Source: Coemansia sp. RSA 1804
Lineage: Eukaryota; Kickxellomycota; Kickxellomycetes; Kickxellales; Kickxellaceae
DNA length: 24,274 nt
Direction: 5' to 3'
Assembly (NCBI GenBank): GCA_027578815.1
Contig: JANBTH010000239.1
Span: 1 to 24,274, forward strand
Shown here: piece by piece, positions 7,959 through 18,514 of the stretch
How positions within the stretch are numbered: the first letter of the stretch is position 1
How the letters are laid out: the number at the start of each line of letters is the position of its first letter
Made by a program: the position numbers and the translations under genes
Notes under the pieces: model-generated
The model's database searches: none
Told to the model about the DNA's origin: nothing
What the model saw: the letters and a program-made list of their open reading frames with translations, nothing else

Positions 7959-10900
7959 ATGGCTAGCGCAGAGCGGCAAAGCAGCATGGATCGCACGGAA
8001 GCGACCACAGAAAAAAGAGACAAGGGAATTGAGCCCGGCGCCGATGCTGCGGCAGGACTGACAACGGGAGCAGCCAAAAAGTAGGTATCTGGTTAATACA
8101 GAAAAGATAAAGCATCCAGACGCTACTGAGAGAGTGGATAACGCTAAATACGTAGGATTGAGAAGACATGCCAGCTAATTATCAATTCCTATGTTGTATT
8201 TTTCACTGGATCCGGCCTTTTGTAGCAAACTGCTGGAGCTCCTCGACTCCGACAGCACAAGGGTTCTGGTGCCCGCGCACTTTGACGGGCGGTCGCGATC
8301 TCTGTGGACAATAGCGGGAACAGCGCTAGCTGTAGCTGCGCTTCTGTTAGTGAACGGCGGGTACGTGGTTGGGCGGACACACGAGCCTCGCCAGACACGC
8401 GGGATCGGGAGCATTGTGGAGGCGGTTCTGCTTCTGTCGTCGATGGCGGTGACGTGGTGGGTGGTGGCGCGCGAGTCGCGGCTGGAGACCCGGGAGCTGG
8501 AGATGCGGGTGCGCGCGGTATCGCAGGAGATCCGCGGATGGACCGGCATCTACGCCGATCTGCGGACGCCGCAGCTGCCGACCGTTACCACGTACACGGT
8601 GCTGCGGGACGGGGTGTGGCGGGACGTGCCGACGCTGCTTGTTGTCGAGGGCGACACTGTAGCGCTTGCGTACGGCGAGGAGGCGCCGTGTCTGGTGGCG
8701 CTGCGCACAGACCGCTCAGGTGCGGAGTCTGCGGATGCGCCGGGCGTGCTGGAGCGCGGACAGCGCCTGACGCCTGACGCCATGCGCACATGGAAGCCGC
8801 CGGGACGCGCGTGGGACCCGCGCACGGCTGGCCACGCGGCGCTGGCCGGCAGAGTGCTGTTTCGTGCCAGGGATACGCCGCTGCGCAGCCATCTGGAGCA
8901 GATTGCGCGTCATCACCAGCGCACGGGCCGCTCGGTGCTGCAGAACCAGATGCGCGTGGTGATCCGATTATGTGCACTGCGGGTGATGCCGGCACTGTTT
9001 GTTTGTGCGCTGATTGCCAATGCGGTGATCTACGGCGTGGTGAGCGCAGCGCAGGAGGCCAATTACCGCATGGGCGTCGAGGTTGTTATTGGCAAGACCG
9101 TGTACGTGGTGTTTCCGTTTGCGTGCACGGTGCTGTGGCCGGTGCTGTGGATCGTGGCGCGGATCTTCACGAATGCGTGCGAGGTGGTGCTGTTTGATAC
9201 GTTGCAGCGCAGCAAGACCGACTATGAGGACACCGACAACATTGACGAGTTTGACGTCGAGGCGCTCCCGCCCACCAAGGATGTGACAGTCGGAATTGGC
9301 GCCATTTTCGACCGCATGCGGTGGCTCTGGTGGAACTGCGACTTCCGCACACTGTCGCGGTCGAGCAATCTGTCGGAGACGCTGGGCAACGTCACCGTAA
9401 TATGCAGTGTTGATAAGGAGGGGACCATTGCGGAGCCGTTCTGCTCGCCCGAGCAGATCGTGGTACCCAACGGCACCGACTACGCCATCCTCGATGTGGG
9501 CGAGCAGAACCAGGCCGAACCCGGCGCCGGCGCCGGAGTCGTCATCGTCGACGAGGGGTGGGAGCAGTTCCTGCCCAGTCTGCGGCCGCTGGGCCTCGCA
9601 TGCTGCCTCAACACGGCGGCGCACGGATCGGGTGGCGCCGGGTGGGGCGCGCCGACGCATCGGCGTCATGGACACATGCGGCGGCACGCCAAGATCCAGG
9701 CGGCGCAGGACACGTGTCTGTGCGCGATTGGGCGGGCCGTCGGGTTTGCGACAGACGATGTTGCGCGGTACACCAAGGTGAAGGAGGTGTCGGTGGTTGC
9801 GCCGTTCCACGCGGCCACCGATGCGCTGGCTGCGAATGGCGAGCACAGCTTGGCAGCGAGTCTGACGGCCACGGTTCTGCAGCCAGCAGATGGTGGAGGG
9901 TCGCCTGGGAGGCTGCAGATGCTGACGGACGGGTGCGTGGATCTCGTGTTGGGCGTGTGTCCCGATTACTTTGACGGTGTCGGGATCCGGCCCCTCGACG
10001 ACCACACGGCGGCTATGTACTACTCGTTATATCTGAACGCTCTGCAGCAGGACCTGCAGTGCCTGGCGTTTGCTTACCGTCCGCTTGCGGTGGATCCTGG
10101 CGCCGTTGTGCGGGCCGGGTGGACTGGATGGGCCAAAAGCGACGGTGTGGAGGAATCGCGGGCCAGATTCGTTGACATGCATCTGAGCAGCACTGCGCTG
10201 GACGCTATGTTGGACGAGTATGGCAGCAGCAGAAATAGCAGCAACAGTGACACTTCTGTCGTGTCGACCACAGCCCCCGTTGATGCGGGATCGGTCAAAA
10301 AGCTCGGATCAGATCAGAAAATCGACACTGATCAGACTCCCGGACCGGATAACGCAGAGGTGCTGGCAGACAGACCTGACGACCGCAACAGCAGCAGGAG
10401 AAGCAGCAGTGAGGACGCCGCATCGCACTCGAGCTCGCTGGACGATCTGCCGACCCACGTGACGGAGGCGGCGCGCAAGGCGCAGATGCAGGCCAGGACA
10501 AAGGATGCGCCGCCAAGAAGCGCAGACGACGCCGGAGTGGACTACACGCAGGCGCTGGTGCATTGTCTGGGCGACAACGAGGACGAGGTTCTGCGGGACG
10601 CGATGTCGGAGCAGATCTTCGTGGGGCTTGCGACGTTTGCGTATGCGCCCAAGACGGACGTGTGCGACTTTATCGAGGATCTGGACGTTGCGGGGATCCG
10701 GTTTGTGCACTTCTCGCGCGGCGGCGGACGGCAGAGCAAGGCGTTTGCCGAGCGACTCGGGCTGGAGACGGACTGGAACACGTGCATCCTGCTGAGTTCG
10801 GACACCGATGGCGCGCGGTCGAGCGGCGGCGGCGGGTACATCGAGGACCACGATATCAAGGCGAGGCTGCCGCGCGGGATCGAGAGCATCCGGCCGCATC

Positions 10901-12075
10901 TGGCGGACGTCGACGATATTCCGCTGCAGATCTCGCTGTTCGCCGAGTGCACAGCGGCGTCGACCCGCGAGATGGTGCGCATCTTCCAGGAGAACGGCGA
11001 CGTGGTGTGCTGCATCGGCAGTGCGCTGGCCGACTCCAACACGCTGACGTTTGCGGCAGCGGATCTGGCGGTGGGAGTCGAGCCGATTCCGCACTTCAAC
11101 CGCGCTGGCGCTGGCGCTGGCGTTGTGGAGCTTGCCGCCACCGCCAACGACGGATCGATCTCGACGTCGGGCGCGCTGGTGACGCAGTACGCGCTGGGTG
11201 CGGCGCTGACGTGTTTGCCATGCCCGCTGTTTCTGCAGCACGACACCAGCCTGTACATGCTGATGCAGGTAGTCAGCGAGGCGCGGCGTCTGGTCGGGTG
11301 TGTGCAGCAGGCGGCCATTCTGCTGGCCGGCGCCTGCGTGGCCATCGGCGTCGTCAACCTGGTGTCTGCGCTGTGTCTGCTTCCGCCGGCAATGCCCGGC
11401 TACATGGTGCTCTGGGCGCTGTGGGTTGTTGCGCCGCTGCTGGGCGCTGCGCTTCTGTTTGCGCCGCACGACGAAAACACAATGTCGACGATGCCGCTGA
11501 AGAACCATGCGCACGTGGCCGACCTGCCGCGCTTTGCAGTCTACGCCGCCGTGCGTCTGGCGCCGCCGGTGGCCGTCACCGTGCTTGTCTACGTGACGGC
11601 GCTCTCGCGACTGGCAGCCGGCGGCGGATCTTCGTCTGGGCTGGGCCATCTCTCGTCGGCGGTTGGGCGCGCCGACTGGACGGTTCTGACGCCCAGCAGC
11701 CAGTGGGCGGTGGTTGGCGCACAGACCTATGCGCTGGTGGCGTTCGTCTTCCACTGCGTGTGCGTGTCAGCCACGCTGATGTTCCGCACCCGCACGACGC
11801 TTGACTTTGTGCCGCTGCGCAACGTCGTGTGGGTGGTGGCCTCCGCCGTGTGTCTGCTGCTGACGTTTGCGTTTGCCGCGCTGCTTCTTGTCTTTGGCGA
11901 TGCACTCGTTGCCAGCGTCCCCTGGTACACCTACGTGCTCGCCTTTGCTGGCCCACTCGTGCTGCTTCCGCTGCAGGACCTGTGCAAGCTCCACGACAAG
12001 AGGCGGTGGACCCGCTTGCAGAAGCTCGCTAAGCTCGAGTTCAAAACCAAGCTTGGGCTCCACTCGCCCCTCTAG
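7959..12075 (+). CDS. TMEM94-like P-type ATPase-related membrane protein, two exons
   Basis: Exons at 7959-8080 and 8226-12075 give 1323 residues. TMEM94 of animals is an ER P-type ATPase relative proposed to move Mg2+. Exon 2 carries a KLLELL...STR start, a membrane pair near residues 70-120, another near 300-360, and DKEGT at 437-441, where classical P-type ATPases have DKTGT. A large cytosolic region follows, with a Ser-rich insert around 710-780. The block R-E-M-V-R-I-F-Q-E-N-G-D-V-V-C-C-I-G and several C-terminal membrane segments precede the family ending LEFKTKLGLHSPL, very like human TMEM94. The intron (8081-8225, 145 bp) has GTAGGT, CTAAT at 8175-8179 and TGTAG; its phase fits exactly. 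An in-frame ATG at 8191 lies inside the intron and would replace the first exon if it were unspliced. Confidence 0.88.
8081..8225 (+). other. Intron in TMEM94-like gene
   Basis: Donor GTAGGT, branch site CTAAT at 8175-8179, acceptor TTTTGTAG. Exon 1 is 122 nt, leaving two bases (AA) that join the C at 8226 to give an Asn codon and restore the downstream frame. Without splicing the first frame stops at TAG 8082-8084. Confidence 0.75.
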
Positions 12076-12256
12076 CTCCACCATTCATTCTCCTTGTGTT
12101 GATGCAATGCGTGTAAATAGACTGTGGATAATAAATGACGATGAATGCCTGCGATTCTTTCCCCTGGCTTTCTCCTTTTCTTCTCCGCATTGTTATTTCC
12201 CTTCAACCGCTTTGTTTTTTACTCCTCTTTTTATTTTAAATCGCCCCCGAGGGAGA

Positions 12257-13543
12257 ATGCGCAGGCTTCGGCGGGTAATCAGCAAGCAATCCACCTCGCC
12301 TCAGCACTCGCCCGTGGCCTCCGACGCAAATGCCACTACCTGGAGCGGCGGAGACAGAGACAGAGATAGGACGGACGACCAGGCGCGCCCGGCAACGCCA
12401 GACGCTGCAACCACAGCTACAGCTACTAATGGCGGGTCACCAGGCGACCACACGAAAGAGTCGTCGCCCTCGTTTCTGGGCATCGATCGGTGGCCCATCA
12501 TCGGGCGGTCGTCCCAGCGGCGCCGAGAAACCGACGCACTTGCTCAGTCACAAACCCAGACTCAATCGATGATCCCGTCGAGCACCACGCACTCGGACCC
12601 CGCCGTCCCACGCAAGTCAACGCATACCCGCGCTTCACAGTCGTTTTCCATGCCGTTTTCCTCCGACGCCACCGCCGCCGCTGGCGCCGCCAATACCGCT
12701 GCTACTGCACCCGCTGTGTCGCGCGACTGGCGGCTGCTCCGCGACTCCTCCCCCAAACACAAGCGCACGGCGTCCTCGGTCCTTCCGTCAAAGCTGCCGC
12801 AGAAACTGTCGTTTACCGGCGGGCTGTTCTCGTCGGCCACGTCGGGCGGCAAGGGTGCTGCCGCTGGAGGGACCGGCACGCTGGCGCCCATCGCGTCGCT
12901 GCAGGGGTCGCCGACGCTTCTGGCCCGGCCGCGACGATCGCTCACCGAAACCAACTACACCTTCAGCAGTGGTGGGTCGTCTATGGAGCACGCGTCGGCT
13001 GGATTCATCGGGTACCCGCCTGGCGGAATGGAGGTGGAGAGCGACGAGGACGGACTGGTTCTCCTGTGCGAGCAGAAATCACCCGACGTGTGCGAGTACA
13101 CTGTGCGCAGGGACGCTGTCGGCGTGCGGCTGAGCGACATTCTGGCCATTGCGCTGGTCTCGTGGGCGGCGCATATCTTCTTCGGCGGGCCCGCACTGCT
13201 TGCGCTGGGCCCGATGGCCCTGTACCTCGCGTGGTCGGGTACTCGTGTGTGCCAGGAGTCGCTGGTTGTCATCCGCAACGTCGGCATCCAGACCGAGACC
13301 ATCACGCTGGCCGGCACCCGCAGTGTGCGCAGCTTCGAGCTGCCCCAGATCGAGGATCTGTTTGTCCACGAGGCCCTGCTGTTCTTCGAGTACCGCTACT
13401 ACATGGCCATTCTGCCCAGAAACCGCAGCCGGAAACTCGACGTCGTTATCATGTTCCCCCAGCTCCTGCCCAAGCTCGACATGCTGCTCCACGTGTACCA
13501 TGGCGCACGCCAGCTCCTGTTTCCCGGAGTAAACGCCGTGTAG
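12257..13543 (+). CDS. PIG-H subunit of GPI N-acetylglucosaminyltransferase, with long disordered N-terminus
   Basis: PIG-H (Gpi15 in yeast) belongs to the ER complex that adds GlcNAc to phosphatidylinositol, the first step of GPI-anchor synthesis. The C-terminal 140 residues are the PIG-H domain: a membrane hairpin (about residues 290-328), then ESLVVIRNVGIQTETI, FELPQIEDLFVHEAL, YYMAILPRN and VIMFPQLLPKLDMLLHVYHGARQL. The first 280 residues are Ser/Thr/Ala/Pro-rich with no visible fold and have no counterpart in the usual 190-230-aa family members. I start at ATG 12257; the frame is open back to 11867, but that stretch overlaps the TMEM94-like gene and then a T-rich leader. Spacing to the TMEM94-like stop is 181 bp, same strand. 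An AATAAA at 12131 may end the upstream transcript. Confidence 0.88.
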   Translation: MRRLRRVISKQSTSPQHSPVASDANATTWSGGDRDRDRTDDQARPATPDAATTATATNGGSPGDHTKESSPSFLGIDRWPIIGRSSQRRRETDALAQSQTQTQSMIPSSTTHSDPAVPRKSTHTRASQSFSMPFSSDATAAAGAANTAATAPAVSRDWRLLRDSSPKHKRTASSVLPSKLPQKLSFTGGLFSSATSGGKGAAAGGTGTLAPIASLQGSPTLLARPRRSLTETNYTFSSGGSSMEHASAGFIGYPPGGMEVESDEDGLVLLCEQKSPDVCEYTVRRDAVGVRLSDILAIALVSWAAHIFFGGPALLALGPMALYLAWSGTRVCQESLVVIRNVGIQTETITLAGTRSVRSFELPQIEDLFVHEALLFFEYRYYMAILPRNRSRKLDVVIMFPQLLPKLDMLLHVYHGARQLLFPGVNAV

Positions 13544-13683
13544 CCGTTTTTCACCTTTTCGGTTTTCCTTCTTTTGTAAACTTTAACTATTGGAAATTTC
13601 CCCCCGTATATTGTAGTAGTTGCAAAAAGAAAGGAAAAAAAAGATACATTTGTAGTGTAAAAACCCACTCTTTCTTCTACACC

Positions 13684-14074
13684 CTAGTGGGCCGCCGTCT
13701 TCTTCTCCTCTGCCTCAATCGACTTTAGGAACTCCTGCACAAACTTGTTCTCGTCCTCGTTTGCCGCGTTGATCGGCGGCTGCTTGGTCTTATCCGTCTT
13801 TGGGAGCGCTGCCTTGATGCCTATTCCGTAGGCCGCAAGCACTCCGAGAACCATCTATTTGTGTTTGTAAGGTGCAAAAAATCAATGCAAATACCAGTGA
13901 TTAGTCTACGTGCTTAGCCTCATTTATAGAAAGCAGGTGGAAGGGGATTCTAATCCCCTTGTGTTTGGCGGTTGAATCTAGTGCCCCTGTAAAACCTGGT
14001 TAAGCGTTGGCTTGAAATTCGCTTACATAGTGGGTTGCCACCTTGCGTCCGGCAATCGTAAAGTATCCAGCCAT
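13684..14074 (-). CDS. ATP19: ATP synthase subunit K (Atp19), two exons
   Basis: This is a small inner-membrane subunit of mitochondrial F1Fo ATP synthase, linked in yeast to enzyme dimers. Exon 1 is 14027-14074 (16 codons, MAGYFTIAGRKVATHY) and exon 2 is 13684-13854 (56 codons plus TAG), giving 72 residues. The single membrane segment is MVLGVLAAYGIGI (17-29). The signature PPINAANEDENKFVQEFLKS matches the PPINASS-x-DEE-x-FIKEFLK pattern of fungal subunit K. Usual family length is about 68. The intron is phase 0. The gene is easily missed because neither exon makes a long frame. It is convergent with PIG-H (141 bp between stops) and divergent from DIS3. Confidence 0.88.
13855..14026 (-). other. 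Intron of ATP synthase subunit K gene, with a palindrome
   Basis: Read on the minus strand it starts GTAAGC and ends AAATAG, with a GACTAATC branch-like site at 13899-13906, about 45 nt from the acceptor. It contains the perfect inverted repeat at 13941-13960. Confidence 0.8.
13941..13960. repeat. Near-perfect palindrome inside the ATP19 intron
   Basis: Nine-base arms AAGGGGATT and AATCCCCTT are separated by CT. In RNA this would make a strong stem of about 8 bp. It is not part of a tRNA fold as far as I can see. Confidence 0.7.
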
Positions 14075-15298
14075 TGTTACTTTCGAAAAATTGTTTTTGA
14101 AAAGGGAGGATTATAAAGGATAAAAAGTAAAGAAACGATAAAAAAAAAACAAAACCCGTTAACTAAGAAAATGAATTGAGAAGTGTGGAGGAAGCGCATA
14201 ATGTAGAATTCTTGTGCTTTTTTCTCATGTGAAATTGCTGGGTTTACCAGTTAAAAAAGATAAGCGGTGTTCCCACACATAAAAGGCCACTAATTTGATC
14301 GCGTTTGATCGAGCGGATATCTCGGTCTTTTTATTAAATCAATACATGTCCTCACGTGTCCTTCTGGAAACACACCAGATAACCAGGTCACCACCACAGT
14401 TCTATCCACAGCATACGATGAATATAGGTTTATTTGAAAATACATACACTTCAACGTGATATAAATGGAAAAAGGGAAAATTAGAAACCAGAAGTTGTAA
14501 TAAGATGACTGTATGGAGGAAATAATCCTTATACAAGTGAAATTTTAGTTGATGCTAGTGAGTAACAAAAAAAGTTGAGAAGAGGAGGAGAGCGCAATAT
14601 AAAGAGGCAATTTTTTGCAAATTTTCTTATGTTTAGATTTGCTTGTTCACGTTTTAAATTGTCGGATTATTTCCTTCACATTTTTCTTCTTTAACAATTA
14701 CAGTTTGTCATATACACCTACTATATACTAAATCAATAATGACAGATAACAATACTAAACCAGAAAAAGAAAAAGAGGGATTTGTTGATAAGGCTAGACG
14801 TAAAATAGTAAAAATAAAGGGAGATATATAGGAGGAAACTTATTTTACAAAGCAGCGTGCACATATATTGAGTAGGGATACAATGGAAAGAATTGGAATA
14901 AAAAAGAAATAAGCATTGGAATCGCCCCAACAGCATATTTTAAGGAATAAATATAAATAACTTGTAAGCCGAGACATGCTTCAAATATTAAAGTAAAGCA
15001 TTTTACTGGAAGATACATCTTACAATAAATAAATAACTTCTCCTTTGTCAATTGCGCTCTTGCATGTGTTAGCAACAACCTTGTTTTCTCTACTGAATTG
15101 TTAGGAAAAAATGGCCTGTTCTTAAACAATTTGGATTCATTAGTTAATTTGATCCTGTGGGTTTACTGTTGATTGCATTAATTTGCAATTCATGCCTTTG
15201 CAAGAAAAAATTATTATTTTTTAGAATCTCTTCTCTTCTTTTTATCTCTTCCTCTTACATTCTTTCCCAGCTTTATTTTCTTTCTTTTTTGTTAAGCC
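14075..15298. other. AT-rich spacer between divergent ATP19 and DIS3
   Basis: About 1.2 kb, clearly more AT-rich than the flanking genes, with many A runs and short frames without protein character (for example 14845-15129 minus). It must hold the promoters of both divergent genes. The last 100 bp before DIS3 are T/C-rich. I see no RNA gene or repeat family. Confidence 0.55.
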
Positions 15299-18200
15299 AT
15301 GCTCCGTAACAAATCGTTTGTGAAGCGCACGCGCAAGGGCAACATAGTCCGCACGGTCAAGGAGCACTACCTGCGGGACGACATTGCGTGCGGGTACGAA
15401 AAGTGCACCAACAGCGTGTGTGAAAAGGCGCGGGCGGAAGCGGAGGAACAGCAAGGCACAGGGAGAGCAGCTGGTGGCGGTTGGATCAATCCAGTCGCGC
15501 CACTCAGCTCGGCCCCACGCAATTCAGTGGAATGGGGACCGCATTATCTGGTGCCCGACACCAATGCCTTTGTCAACCAAATCGATATATTCGAGCGGCC
15601 GATCATCAACAACGTGGTAGTGCTCAGCACGGTTCTGGACGAACTGCGCGGCCTGAGTATTGCCGTATACAACCGCGTGCGCGCGATTGTCAAGGACGCT
15701 GAGCGCCGGTGGTTTGTGTTTTCGAACGAGCATCACAGGGAGACGTTTGTCGAGAGACAAGCGGGCGAGTCTCCCAACGATTGCAACGACAGGGCCATTC
15801 GTGTTGCTGTAAAATGGCTGGACGCCCATCTCCGTGACGCGCAGATTGCCCTGGTGCTTGTTACGAACGATGAAGACAATCTGCGCAGGGCCCAGGATGA
15901 CGACGGGATCCGTGCGTGCAGAATGGACCGGTGTCTCGGTGTTTACAAGGAGCATCCAGAGCTGCTTGACATGATGGGCAGCGTTGATATTGTGGACCGC
16001 AGTTCAACTGACCCTGCATGGAGCAGGTACGCAGACTACTTGTCGTCGGTGCAAATACAGGCAGGGCTGAAATCCGCTGTTCTCCTCCAGGGCACGCTGC
16101 AGATTGCGCCCTACAATTACCTGGAGGGCTCCATATACGCGACGTTCCCCGACGGCAAGGAGCGGCGTGTTCTTGTTCTTGGGCGCGAGAACATGAACCG
16201 CGCAATCCAGGGCGATAAGGTTGTCATCCAGGTGCTGCCGAAATCAAAGTGGCGGATGGCACCAAGTGCTGCGCTTGTTGATGAGGACGAGGACGTTGTT
16301 CCCGACATAAGCGCTAAACCCTCGGCAACAGACTCCACGTCCGTTGTTCCTGAATCAGATGCCAAAGATGGAAATGCGAGCAAGCGCGCTCGTACGTTGG
16401 GTGGGGAGAATCATCAACACAATGCTCCAGCTGCAGACGCCGGTGTATCGAGCAAAAGCGAGGACGATTCGGAGCCAGACTTTATTAATCCAGCCAGCAT
16501 AGGCGACAGCGTGTCTGAGGGCGAGCCCACGGGTCGTGTTGTCGGGATTGTCCGCCGCAACTGGAGGTCGTACTGCGCCTTTCTTGACCCGAACTTCAAG
16601 CAGCGGGGGACGCGGGCATCGAATGCGCCGATCAGCGTCAGCGTTTTAGCCATGGATCGCAGGATCCCAAAGATCAAGATCCGGACGCGGCAGCTGAATG
16701 TTCTGGCGGGCCAGCGGTTTGTGGTGGCCATTGACTCGTGGCCCAAGGAGTCGCGGTATCCGCTGGGCCACTTTGTGCGCGCACTGGGTAGTGCTGGCGA
16801 CAAGGGCACGGAAACCGAGGTTCTCCTGCTTGAGCACGACGTGCCTTTCCAGCCCTTCACGCAGAACGTGCGTGCCGATCTGCCACCCGAGGGCGACAAG
16901 TGGCTCTTTGATCCCGACCGCGACCAACTGACTAGCGGGAGGCGCCGCGATCTCCGCCACATCGACGTCTGCAGCATCGATCCGCCTGGCTGCACTGATA
17001 TCGACGATGCGCTCCATGCGTTTGAGCTGCCGAACGGGAACTTTCAGGTCGGCGTGCACATTGCCGATGTGACGAATTTTGTCAAGCCGGGCACAGCGAT
17101 GGACAAGGAGGCCGCGTACCGCTCAACCACCGTCTATCTGGTGGACAAGCGTATTGATATGCTGCCAGAGCTGCTTGGCACCAACCTCTGCTCCCTCATG
17201 TCCAAGGTCGACCGTCTGGCATTCTCATGTATCTGGGAGGTCGATCCCGAGGCCAATGTCGTCAGTGCGACCTTTCACAAGAGCGTTATTCATTCAAAGG
17301 CATCGCTTACGTATGAGGAGGCCCAGAACCGTATTGACGACCCGTCGATGAACGACTCGATAACAAATAGCATTCGCCTGCTCAACACGCTTGCCAAAAG
17401 ACTGCGCAAGCGCAGAATGGAGGCGGGCGCCCTGACTCTTTCTTCGCCGGAAGTGCGGTTCCGCTTGGAGAACGATTCACAGGACCCCGTGGACGTGGAG
17501 ATGAAGGCGCTTAAGGAGACCAATGCGCTTGTTGAGGAGTTCATGCTTCTCGCCAACATAAGCGTTGCGCAGAAGATATACGAGCATTTTCCGGACTCTG
17601 CATTGCTGCGGCGGCATCCAGAGCCACCGGCGCAGAACTTTGACAATCTTCAGCATGCGCTCAAGCCCCTGGACATTCAGCTGGAGACCGGGAGCAGCCT
17701 TGCGTTGGCGCGGTCGCTTGACAGAGCTGTGTTGCCCACGGACCCTTACTTCAACAACCTTCTGCGCATCCTGACCACGCGGTGCATGATGCAGGCGCAG
17801 TACTTCTGCTCTGGACTGTACACGCCAGAGGATTTCCGGCACTATGGCCTGGCAACCCCCATCTACACGCACTTTACCAGTCCCATTCGCCGCTACGCCG
17901 ACGTGATGGTCCACCGGCTTCTTCACGCATCCATCGACCGCGACGCCGCAGCGTATGGCTCGGAACTGACTGACAAGACCAAGATGAGCGAGCAATGCGA
18001 TGTGCTTAACCACCGACACAGAATGGCGCAGCAGGCAGGCAGATCGTCAGTCGAGCTGTACACCAACCTGTTTTTCAAAGGCAAGACCGTCGAGGAGCCT
18101 GGGTACGTGACGCAGATACTGCAGAATGGCTTCAGCGTGCTTATTCCCAGCTACGGAATCGAAGGCATTGTCTACACCACGTCAAAGGATGCTGATAACG

Positions 18201-18514
18201 TTGCTTCTGTCATGGAATACGAGAAAGAGTCTCATACGCTTGTTTCTTTGGACAAGACATCGACTGTTGCCCTGTTCCAGCGTGTGCGTGTTGTCCTCCA
18301 GGTCGATGATACTCCCGTCAGCGCCAACGTCAGCTCCATGCGCCGCAAGCTCTCGTTGCAGCTGGTCGAGCCCCAGATACCCGGTCTTTCCGTTGCTGCT
18401 GACCAGCTTGCGGCATTAAGAGCGGCTGCACGCGCCGACTCGCCGAGCAAGCAGAACGAGGAGAGGATTGTTGAGATGGTTACAAAACATCCTGATCAGA
18501 TACACAGCGTTTGA
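15299..18514 (+). CDS. DIS3: Exosome catalytic subunit DIS3/Rrp44
   Basis: The main catalytic subunit of the RNA exosome, a 3'-5' exonuclease with an endonuclease PIN domain, acting in nucleus and cytoplasm. The 1071-aa protein starts MLRNKSFVKRTRKGNIVRTV and HYLRDDIACG like the family, with Cys31, 36 and 41 in the CR3 region. The PIN domain (about 80-225) keeps the four acids Asp87, Glu115, Asp164 and Asp191, so endonuclease activity is likely. Cold-shock domains follow; one carries an acidic, disordered insert near 325-405. The RNB domain (about 545-900) has D-P-P-G-C-T-D-I-D-D (561-570) with Asp561, 567, 569 and 570 intact. An S1 domain lies near 950-1035. The ATG follows a T-rich leader, and no intron is needed. 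It is DIS3 rather than DIS3L2 because the PIN domain is present. Confidence 0.97.
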   Translation: MLRNKSFVKRTRKGNIVRTVKEHYLRDDIACGYEKCTNSVCEKARAEAEEQQGTGRAAGGGWINPVAPLSSAPRNSVEWGPHYLVPDTNAFVNQIDIFERPIINNVVVLSTVLDELRGLSIAVYNRVRAIVKDAERRWFVFSNEHHRETFVERQAGESPNDCNDRAIRVAVKWLDAHLRDAQIALVLVTNDEDNLRRAQDDDGIRACRMDRCLGVYKEHPELLDMMGSVDIVDRSSTDPAWSRYADYLSSVQIQAGLKSAVLLQGTLQIAPYNYLEGSIYATFPDGKERRVLVLGRENMNRAIQGDKVVIQVLPKSKWRMAPSAALVDEDEDVVPDISAKPSATDSTSVVPESDAKDGNASKRARTLGGENHQHNAPAADAGVSSKSEDDSEPDFINPASIGDSVSEGEPTGRVVGIVRRNWRSYCAFLDPNFKQRGTRASNAPISVSVLAMDRRIPKIKIRTRQLNVLAGQRFVVAIDSWPKESRYPLGHFVRALGSAGDKGTETEVLLLEHDVPFQPFTQNVRADLPPEGDKWLFDPDRDQLTSGRRRDLRHIDVCSIDPPGCTDIDDALHAFELPNGNFQVGVHIADVTNFVKPGTAMDKEAAYRSTTVYLVDKRIDMLPELLGTNLCSLMSKVDRLAFSCIWEVDPEANVVSATFHKSVIHSKASLTYEEAQNRIDDPSMNDSITNSIRLLNTLAKRLRKRRMEAGALTLSSPEVRFRLENDSQDPVDVEMKALKETNALVEEFMLLANISVAQKIYEHFPDSALLRRHPEPPAQNFDNLQHALKPLDIQLETGSSLALARSLDRAVLPTDPYFNNLLRILTTRCMMQAQYFCSGLYTPEDFRHYGLATPIYTHFTSPIRRYADVMVHRLLHASIDRDAAAYGSELTDKTKMSEQCDVLNHRHRMAQQAGRSSVELYTNLFFKGKTVEEPGYVTQILQNGFSVLIPSYGIEGIVYTTSKDADNVASVMEYEKESHTLVSLDKTSTVALFQRVRVVLQVDDTPVSANVSSMRRKLSLQLVEPQIPGLSVAADQLAALRAAARADSPSKQNEERIVEMVTKHPDQIHSV

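Noticed and set aside
8968..10005. A 345-codon minus-strand frame
   Set aside because: Same GC-driven shadow of the TMEM94-like gene.
10309..11754. A 481-codon open frame on the minus strand
   Set aside because: It lies wholly antisense to the TMEM94-like gene. High GC at third codon positions removes stops on the opposite strand; the protein is Arg/His/Gln-rich with no domain.
11867..12256. N-terminal extension of PIG-H to 11867
   Set aside because: It overlaps the 3' end of the TMEM94-like gene in another frame and includes the intergenic T-rich leader; the ATG at 12257 is more plausible.
13935..13985. tRNA-like hairpin in the ATP19 intron
   Set aside because: The palindrome resembles an arm, but no acceptor stem, D-arm or T-loop (TTCRA) of the right spacing can be built on either strand.
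14733..15129. Minus-strand frames in the AT-rich spacer
   Set aside because: Short, Phe/Tyr/Ile-rich and typical of AT-rich non-coding DNA.
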